Both the position numbers and the translations under genes were made by a program. The notes beneath the pieces were generated by a model that searched no databases, was not told where the DNA came from, and worked only from the letters and a program-made list of their open reading frames with translations. A stretch of DNA of 64,000 bases, taken from positions 1-64,000 of the forward strand of contig CACHML010000007.1 of the NCBI GenBank assembly GCA_902580945.1, written 5' to 3'. Positions 57,901 through 64,000 of the stretch are shown in pieces (positions within the stretch are counted from its first letter, which is position 1; each line of letters opens with the position of its first letter). The DNA is from an uncultured Pelagibacteraceae bacterium. Its GTDB lineage: Bacteria > Pseudomonadota > Alphaproteobacteria > Pelagibacterales > Pelagibacteraceae.

Positions 57901-59422
57901 CAGCAAGAGGTGTATCATCACCCATGGATCCAGTTGCTTCTTTGGCGTCTTCAGCCATAGGATGAAGGATTAGTTCTAAATCCTCAAGGCTATAGCCAAA
58001 ACAGTGTTGTATTTTTTTCAAATCAGAGCCTGAATACTGGTTTTTTTCATTTTCTATTGGAAATTTTTTATCAAGATCAATGATCTGGTTGTTAAACTTT
58101 TTAAATTCTTTTGCTAAATAATTCTTAATCGCATTGTTTGTATAAACTTTTCCTTTTTCAATTCTAACACCCAATATTTCACCAGGGCCAAGTCTTCCCT
58201 TCGAAACAATTTTCTTTTCGTTTAAATCAATCATACCCGTTTCAGATCCAGCAAACAAAAGTTTGTCTCTTGTAACAGTATATCTTAGTGGTCTTAGACC
58301 ATTTCTGTCACTTCCAACAATTACCCACTCATTGTCTGTAGCAGCAACAGCAGCGGGTCCATCCCAAGGTTCCATGGTACTATTTAAAAAATTGAACAAT
58401 TGTTGATGATCTTTTGGCAAAACTTTACTTTTTTTTGACCACGCATCTGGAATTAACATAAGTTTTGCTAAAGGTGCTGAATGACCGGAAATATTTAGTA
58501 ATTCAAAAACATTGTCTAATGATGCAGAGTCAGAATTTCCAGCAGGAATAACCGGTTTCAAATTTTCCATATCATCAAACAATGGACTAAACATTTCTTC
58601 TTGGTGTATATTCATCCAATTAACGTTACCTTTAAGTGTATTTATTTCACCATTATGAGCGATAGCTCTAAACGGTTGAGCTAAATCCCAGCTTGGTGCT
58701 GTATTAGTTGAAAACCTCTGATGAAAAATTGCATATCTAGAAATAAAACGTTCATCTTTTAAATCTGTGTAAAAGTCTGACAAAGCTTCTGCAAGAAACA
58801 TTCCTTTGTAAATAATTGATTTTGAACTAAATGAGCAAACATAAAAATTATTTAATTGATTTTTTAAAGCTTCTTTTTCAATTTTTCTTCTTGTCTCGTA
58901 TAATATTCTCTCTAAATCTTTGCCAATAATTGATTTATCATTATGTGTAAACAAAACTTGAGTAATTTCAGGCCTTGTTAATTCAGCTTTTTCACCAAGT
59001 ACAGATGGATCAACCGGAACTTGTCTCCATCCATATATATTAAAATTCTTTTTTGTAAGTTCACTCTCTACTATTGTTCTACATTTCTCTTGACCACCAA
59101 AATCGTTCCTTGGAAGAAAGATCATTCCTACACATAAATCTGAATTATCGTGTTTGTGACCAGTAATTTCTATTTTCTCTGCAAAAAAATCTTTGGGTAT
59201 CTCAATATGTATTCCTGCTCCATCACCTGTTTTTCCATCAGCGTCAATAGCACCCCTATGCCAAACAGCTTTCAAAGCTTCAATTCCATATTCAACTACT
59301 TTTCTTGATTTTAGACCCTCAGTTGAAGCTACAAGACCTACTCCACATGCATCATGTTCCATTTTTTCATCATAAACATGATTTTTTTTTAATAATTCAC
59401 GATTTTTTTTTTGAATATCCAT
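54926..59422 (-). CDS. gltB: Glutamate synthase (NADPH) large subunit
   Basis: 1498-aa alpha subunit of GOGAT: glutamine plus 2-oxoglutarate to two glutamates, the main ammonia-assimilation outlet with GlnA. Class II amidotransferase domain with the nucleophile Cys in [13 protein letters not shown]; central domain; FMN/synthase domain ([46 protein letters not shown]), the 3Fe-4S cysteines in [21 protein letters not shown], and C-terminal beta-helix repeats ([38 protein letters not shown]). Overlaps gltD by one base. Confidence 0.97.
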   Translation of the reverse strand: [1498 protein letters not shown]

Positions 59423-60855
59423 TATGCAACTTTCATTTTTTGTTTTGATTGAAGAAAACTTTCGATTGAAGTTGCTGCATCTCTTCCATCTTTAATAGCC
59501 CATACAACTAATGATGCTCCTCGGACAATATCTCCTGCCGCAAATACACCAGGAATACTTGTTTCTAAGGTATCAAAGTCAGCCTTAATAGTTCCCCATT
59601 GTGAAACTTTTAATCTTGGCTCTTGAAAAAGAATAGGTAAGTCCTCTGGATCAAATCCTAGAGACTTAATGACTAAATCTGCTTTTATTTCAAATTCAGA
59701 ATTTTCTTCTACAACTGGTTTTCTTCTTCCACTCTCATCTGGGTCAGTTAATTTCATTTTATCCACTATAATACTCTTAACTTTATTGGATCCTTTAAAT
59801 TCTTTTGGATTACTCAACCAAATAAATTCCACACCTTCTTCCTCTGCATTTCCTACTTCTCTAGCAGACCCAGGCATGTTTTCTCTATCCCTTCTGTATA
59901 AACATTTTACAGATTTAGCTTTTTGTCGAACTGATGTCCTTACACAATCCATTGCTGTGTCTCCTCCACCAATAACTACAACATCTTTTCCTTCAGCATT
60001 AAGTGTACCGTTGTCAAACATTTCAACTTTATCACCCAAGCCTTTTTTATTTGATGCTGTTAGGAATTCCATTGCAGGAAAAATATTGCTTAAGTCATTT
60101 CCTGGTAAATTTACTTCTCTTGGTTTGTAAACACCTGTAGAAATTAAGATTGCATCATGTTTTGATTGTAACTCTTTTAGGGTAGAGTCTTTGCCAACTT
60201 CAAAATTGTTTACAAAGTTTATTCCTCCATCTTTTAGAAGTTTAATTCTTCTTTCAACTACATGTTTCTCTAATTTGAAGTTTGGAATTCCATAAATAAG
60301 TAATCCACCAGCTCTATCATATCTGTCATATATTGTTACTTGATATCCTTTTTTTCGAAGCTCTTCTCCGCAAGCTAACCCTGCAGGTCCTGCACCTATA
60401 ATCCCAACACTTTGTTCATTTTCAATTTTTACTTTTATTGGTTTAACCCATCCATTTTCCCATGCCTTGTCAGTTAGATATTTTTCAATTGATCCTATAG
60501 TAACAGTTCCATGCCCTGACTGTTCTATTACACAATTCCCTTCACATAGTCTGTCCTGAGGACAAATTCTTCCACATACTTCTGGCATATTATTTGTGCT
60601 TTGTGATAAGTGATATGCCTCTTCATACCTTCCTTCTGCAGTGAGTTTCAACCAATCTGGAATATTATTGCTTAAAGGACAATGAACCTGACAAAAAGGG
60701 ACGCCACACTGTGAACATCTACTAGACTGCTCTTTAGCTCTATCATGTATAAATTCTTGATATATCTCGCCGAAATCCTCTTTTCTCTGTGATTTATCTC
60801 TTTTAGGTGGATTTTGTTGACCTATATCTACAAATTGAAGCATTTTATTTGTCAT
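59422..60855 (-). CDS. gltD: Glutamate synthase small subunit
   Basis: 477-aa beta subunit that takes electrons from NADPH to GltB. N-terminal iron-sulfur cysteines SRCSQCGVPFCQVHCPL and CGRICPQDRLCEGNCV, FAD site VGIIGAGPAGLACGEELRKKGYQVTIYDR, NADPH site VVVIGGGDTAMDCVRTS, C-terminal GVFAAGDIVRGASLVVWAIKDGRDAA. First gene of the gltD-gltB transcript. ATG at 60855; Met5 is a possible alternative start. No Shine-Dalgarno is visible upstream. Confidence 0.96.
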   Translation of the reverse strand: MTNKMLQFVDIGQQNPPKRDKSQRKEDFGEIYQEFIHDRAKEQSSRCSQCGVPFCQVHCPLSNNIPDWLKLTAEGRYEEAYHLSQSTNNMPEVCGRICPQDRLCEGNCVIEQSGHGTVTIGSIEKYLTDKAWENGWVKPIKVKIENEQSVGIIGAGPAGLACGEELRKKGYQVTIYDRYDRAGGLLIYGIPNFKLEKHVVERRIKLLKDGGINFVNNFEVGKDSTLKELQSKHDAILISTGVYKPREVNLPGNDLSNIFPAMEFLTASNKKGLGDKVEMFDNGTLNAEGKDVVVIGGGDTAMDCVRTSVRQKAKSVKCLYRRDRENMPGSAREVGNAEEEGVEFIWLSNPKEFKGSNKVKSIIVDKMKLTDPDESGRRKPVVEENSEFEIKADLVIKSLGFDPEDLPILFQEPRLKVSQWGTIKADFDTLETSIPGVFAAGDIVRGASLVVWAIKDGRDAATSIESFLQSKQKMKVA

Positions 60856-61032
60856 CGGAGTCGGCTTATATACGAATTTTAAATACCTATAAAGTATAAC
60901 TAGGTAATATATTCTGACATATATTTTTAAAAAACCGCGTTTTTTCTCATTTTTCTCAAATTTGCATAGTAGCTATGCGTAATAGTAATTGCCTTATTTA
61001 AGTAATCTTTTAACTATCTATTCAATTCTCAA
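60856..61032. promoter_or_regulatory. Divergent gltD / uppP intergenic region with small palindromes
   Basis: 177 bp between the divergent starts, without an ORF. It holds two short perfect hairpins: AAAAAAC-cgc-GTTTTTT (60929-60945) and GCATAG-tag-CTATGC (60964-60978). The first is followed by no further gene on either strand, so neither looks like a conventional terminator; they could be operator sites or part of the leaders. Candidate -10 sites are too many in this AT-rich DNA to choose one. Confidence 0.45.
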
Positions 61033-61800
61033 ATGATTTCAAAATATATAGAAACATCAATATTAGCATTCATTCAAGGAGTTGCTGAGTTTATCCCCGT
61101 AAGTTCCTCTGCTCATCTCATTATAATTTCAAAGGTTTCTAATTTTAATGTTAGCTCTCTTCAATTAGATATAAGCCTCCATTTAGGGTCGCTTTTAGCA
61201 ATTATTTTTTATTTTAGAAAAGATTTATTAAATATAACCAAAAATAAATCTTTATTCCTTTTGATAGTTTTAGGATCAATTCCATTAATTATTATTGGCT
61301 ACTTTTTTTATTCATCTGGTCTAATTGAAAATTTTAGAAATTTAAAAGTGATAGCTTGGACTACATTAATATTTGGAATATTATTGTTTATTGCTGACAG
61401 ATCTACAATTAAAAATAAAATTAATGATAATTTAAATCTTAAAAATATTTTACTAATAGGTATTTTTCAAATATTGGCTATTATTCCTGGAGTTAGTAGA
61501 TCTGGAATTATAATTACTACATCAAGATTTTTAAATTTTGATAGAGTAGATTCTTCTAAAATATCCTTTTACTTATCCATACCTGCATTAGCTGGAGCAA
61601 GTGTACTAAGCATGAAAGATATTGTTAGTACAAATATAGATATGAATTTTTTGTTTATATTTGCAGTATTATTATCATTTGTTTTTTCTTATTTAACAAT
61701 AAAATATTTTTTGATTTATGTAAGAAATTTTAATTTAAACCTTTTTGTTTATTACAGAACATTTCTTGCATTAATTCTTTTTGTAATTGCATATTCTTAA
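61033..61800 (+). CDS. uppP: Undecaprenyl-diphosphatase
   Basis: Recycles the lipid carrier for peptidoglycan and LPS by dephosphorylating C55-PP. 255-aa membrane protein of ~7-8 helices with the family motifs GVAEFIPVSSSAHL near residue 16 and IPGVSRSGIIITTSRFL around 150-166 (catalytic Glu, Ser, Arg). Single-gene plus-strand unit; its stop overlaps the convergent transporter stop (TTAA). Confidence 0.95.
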   Translation: MISKYIETSILAFIQGVAEFIPVSSSAHLIIISKVSNFNVSSLQLDISLHLGSLLAIIFYFRKDLLNITKNKSLFLLIVLGSIPLIIIGYFFYSSGLIENFRNLKVIAWTTLIFGILLFIADRSTIKNKINDNLNLKNILLIGIFQILAIIPGVSRSGIIITTSRFLNFDRVDSSKISFYLSIPALAGASVLSMKDIVSTNIDMNFLFIFAVLLSFVFSYLTIKYFLIYVRNFNLNLFVYYRTFLALILFVIAYS

Positions 61801-62681
61801 GTTTTGGTGCTTGGAGAAATTTGAGAAGAAATTACAGCAACCAATATTAAAAAACATCCAATCATATTATTCGTAGTTAAAAACTGATTAAGAATTATCC
61901 ATCCAGCAATTGCTGCAAACACTCCCTCTAAAGAATAAATAATTGCAGCAGGTGCCTCTTCTATATTTTTTTGTGCAAACATTTGTAACGTAAAGGCTAT
62001 TCCACCTGATAATGCGCCAGCATAAAGTATTGAACTACTTTCCAATAAAATTTTAGAAATATTAATTTCCTCAAATGCGTATGAAAAAATTATTGAGAGC
62101 GTTGCCACAAATAAAGCCTGTAATGCTGCATAGAACATTGGAATATCAAATTCTTCCATGAATTTACCTGCAAAAATTATGTGCAATGCCCAAAATACGG
62201 AACATAAAATAACTAAACCGTCACCTAACATTATTTCTGAGTTGGAAAAATCACTTAGGAGATATACACCTAAAACACAAAGACCAATTGCAGGCCAAAT
62301 GCTCCAATGGACTTTTTTTGAGTAAATAAAAAATAATAAAATTGGAACTATGGGAACATAAAATACTGTAAAAAATGCAGCATTTGCAATATTAGTGTAT
62401 TGAAGTGCGGCTTGTTGTAAAAAAGTTCCTAAGAAAAGTGAAACTCCCATAAAAACTAAATATTTTATAAAAAGTTTTGATTTTGAGAGTATCTCTACCC
62501 TAATTTTCTTTCTTTCAAAGAGTAACGCTAGCGGTAAAATAGTTAAAAATCCTACAACAAATCTTGCTGAATTAAATGTTAAAGGACCGATGTTGTCCAT
62601 ACCGGTATCTTGTGCAATAAATGCTGTACCCCAGATAAAAGTTGTAACTAGTGCGCAGATCATTGAAAGAGATTTTGTCAT
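61797..62681 (-). CDS. DMT-superfamily (EamA) transporter
   Basis: 294 aa with ten predicted membrane helices in two EamA repeats: residues ~5-140 (WGTAFIAQDTGMDNIGPLTFNSARFVVGF) and ~150-290 (LVILCSVFWALHIIFAGKF; GGIAFTLQMFAQKNIEEAPAAIIYSLEGVFAAIAGWIILNQ). Likely an efflux or uptake carrier for small metabolites; substrate unknown. It is 22 nt downstream of the dioxygenase gene on the same strand and may share its transcript. Confidence 0.9.
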   Translation of the reverse strand: MTKSLSMICALVTTFIWGTAFIAQDTGMDNIGPLTFNSARFVVGFLTILPLALLFERKKIRVEILSKSKLFIKYLVFMGVSLFLGTFLQQAALQYTNIANAAFFTVFYVPIVPILLFFIYSKKVHWSIWPAIGLCVLGVYLLSDFSNSEIMLGDGLVILCSVFWALHIIFAGKFMEEFDIPMFYAALQALFVATLSIIFSYAFEEINISKILLESSSILYAGALSGGIAFTLQMFAQKNIEEAPAAIIYSLEGVFAAIAGWIILNQFLTTNNMIGCFLILVAVISSQISPSTKT

Positions 62682-62703
62682 TTTATTAAATTAAATTATT
62701 AAA

Positions 62704-63804
62704 TTAATTTATTCCGTTCATCTTACAAGAACTATCAAAATCTTCTTTGTTAATATAACATCCAGACATTTTTCTTACTCCACTAAATGATCCTCTTCCA
62801 TGAAGTATTCGCCAATTATTAAATATTAAAAGCTCTCCAGGTTTTAGTATATGTCTCCATTGGTAATCTTTATTATTAGCAAGTAGATCAAATTTTTTAA
62901 TAGCTTCATAAAACTTTAAAGTTAAATCCTTTTCAAATCTAAACGGTGCTCGATCGTAATTGTTAAAACTCACTTGAGTAATTTCTTTATTTTTATTTAA
63001 TTTAAATATTGGTCTTTCAGCTTCTAGAAAAACTCCATCACCAATATAATTACCCTTTACATTTATTTTTGTAAGCAAATCATACATTTGCGGATCTTCT
63101 TTTTTGATTGTTTCAGCAATCTTTAATCCATCAACCATTATTGACTCACCACCCTTCGCATCATAATCACAACATAATAATAATTGTAACCCTGGAGCAT
63201 CATTACTATATGTCGAGTCTGTATGTGGTCTTAACTCTTCTTGAGTATAAGCGCTGTCAGCCTTATTTTCGTCAGACTCAAAACTCCACAGTCCTCCGAA
63301 TATAGAATTTCTTACATATCCAATTTTATTAGCAATTTTTTCAACACATTTTAAATTTGTTTCGCAATTTCTAATTACTAAAAAACCATAAGTATGTAGA
63401 CTTTTTAAAAAGTTTTTAAATCCATCATTTGATAAGATAGAATTATAATCTACAAATATCTCTTGGTGAATTTCATTTGATCCCCAAATTTTTAATTTTG
63501 ATTTTGTTTCTCTTTTTTTATCAATTTTGTTATTGATTAGAAATTCAAATGAATATTGGACTGGCTTTTCTAGATCAGGCCAAGCAATGCTCAAATATTT
63601 GCCATTTTCTAATATTTGAGCGTTTTTTATTTTTAAATTTAGATCTAAAGATGCTGTAAAAGTCTTTCTTTGACTAGACCTTTTATCCCAATTTTGCTCA
63701 TCTTTTGCATGATCTCTCAACCAGATATTTGGAAAAATTTCTGAGTTTTCTCCACTAAAATGGACTTGAAGATCATCTGGTAATATATCAATTTTTGTAA
63801 TCAT
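62704..63804 (-). CDS. Gamma-butyrobetaine/trimethyllysine dioxygenase-like Fe(II)/2OG oxygenase
   Basis: 366 aa. N-terminal DUF971-like domain ([11 protein letters not shown], ~22-32, without the zinc cysteines of the human enzymes), then a TauD-type double-stranded beta helix with the iron motif HTDSTYS (His, Asp around 194-196) and the distal His in [11 protein letters not shown] (~336-346), followed by the 2OG arginine region. This architecture is that of carnitine-pathway hydroxylases (gamma-butyrobetaine or trimethyllysine dioxygenase); which substrate is used cannot be told. The ATG overlaps the stop of the E2 gene (ATGA). Confidence 0.85.
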   Translation of the reverse strand: MITKIDILPDDLQVHFSGENSEIFPNIWLRDHAKDEQNWDKRSSQRKTFTASLDLNLKIKNAQILENGKYLSIAWPDLEKPVQYSFEFLINNKIDKKRETKSKLKIWGSNEIHQEIFVDYNSILSNDGFKNFLKSLHTYGFLVIRNCETNLKCVEKIANKIGYVRNSIFGGLWSFESDENKADSAYTQEELRPHTDSTYSNDAPGLQLLLCCDYDAKGGESIMVDGLKIAETIKKEDPQMYDLLTKINVKGNYIGDGVFLEAERPIFKLNKNKEITQVSFNNYDRAPFRFEKDLTLKFYEAIKKFDLLANNKDYQWRHILKPGELLIFNNWRILHGRGSFSGVRKMSGCYINKEDFDSSCKMNGIN

Positions 63805-64000
63805 TTACTTAGGTTGTAAGCAAAATTTGCTCCTAAATTATCTTTTAATTCATTATTAAATTTTGCAGCCTCAGCTCCGTCTATAATTCGATGATCATAT
63901 GAGAGTGATAAAGGTAACATAGTTCTTGGAACAAATTTTCCATCTATAAATACCTGTTTTTTATAGCTTCTGCCAATTCCAAGGATTGCAACTTCAGGAA
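63801..64000 (-). CDS. 2-oxoacid dehydrogenase E2 (dihydrolipoamide acyltransferase), C-terminal end
   Basis: Only the last ~65 codons are in the window; the gene continues beyond 64000. The translated end reads [14 protein letters not shown]...[26 protein letters not shown], containing the acyltransferase catalytic motif DHRxxDG (His and Asp) of E2 subunits, most like the pyruvate dehydrogenase E2. The TGA overlaps the dioxygenase start, so the two are translationally coupled. Which complex it serves cannot be settled from this fragment. Confidence 0.88.
   Translation of the reverse strand, partial: PEVAILGIGRSYKKQVFIDGKFVPRTMLPLSLSYDHRIIDGAEAAKFNNELKDNLGANFAYNLSK

Noticed and set aside
59669-60130. 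153-aa plus-strand ORF antisense to gltD
   Set aside because: Lies entirely within gltD, which has clear FAD and NADPH motifs; no recognisable domain or start context.

Overview
This window looks like a stretch of chromosome from a SAR11-type (Pelagibacterales) marine alphaproteobacterium. This is inferred from very AT-rich DNA, Lys/Asn/Ile-rich proteins, almost no intergenic space, and alphaproteobacterial gene orders: murA-DUF2948-hisD-infA, rpmH-rnpA-yidD-yidC, argB-nucleotidase-dapD-dapE, bolA-J domain-cobS-cobT and gltB-gltD. The tRNA-His is also of the alphaproteobacterial kind, with A73 and no encoded G-1. I see no rRNA, CRISPR array, insertion sequence or prophage. No gap between genes exceeds about 230 bp.

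Layout. (1) 1-11853, plus strand: a tightly overlapping run with the end of kdsD, then lptC, lptB, aroA, cmk, rpsA, ihfB, pyrF, trpF, trpB, trpA, accD and folC. (2) 11850-23354, minus strand: trxA; a DNA-repair group (exonuclease I, RmuC, an MGME1-like nuclease); hisG-hisZ-hisS with tRNA-His just upstream of hisS; cspA; then an operon running from two small basic proteins through dcd, murA, DUF2948, hisD and infA to tRNA-Phe. (3) 23449-31666: tRNA-Thr, a TVP38-family membrane protein (minus), then rpmH-rnpA-yidD-yidC-argB-nucleotidase-dapD-dapE-HDAC-SET (plus). (4) 31663-35757, minus: a small membrane protein, a large exported protein of unknown function, def, fmt, truA. (5) 35813-42246: aroK-aroB, bolA (minus), J-domain protein-cobS-cobT, and a RegB-like kinase (minus). 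(6) 42250-54132, minus: gyrB, and a translation operon (glycosyltransferase, thrS, infC, rpmI, rplT, pheS, pheT, lepA, tRNA-Ser). (7) 54172-64000: an ABHD10-like hydrolase, gltBD, uppP, a DMT transporter, a gamma-butyrobetaine/trimethyllysine dioxygenase-like enzyme and the end of an E2 acyltransferase.

Most of this is core metabolism and information processing: histidine, lysine (dap), arginine, shikimate and glutamate pathways, envelope precursors, and translation. The main surprises lie in otherwise ordinary loci. In 3710-11853 several enzymes carry substitutions at residues normally treated as catalytic or signature: the Cmk P-loop lysine, the PyrF lysine, the TrpB glutamate and serine/glycine loop, the AccD zinc ribbon and SGG loop, and the FolC P-loop. 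Other points of interest are the compact histidine locus uniting tRNA-His, HisRS, HisZ and HisG; a nuclease resembling mitochondrial MGME1; an adjacent HDAC-like deacetylase and SET methyltransferase; CobS/CobT without CobN; and the fact that all six convergent CDS junctions overlap at their stop codons. Motif comparisons are from memory of the families; no search was run.
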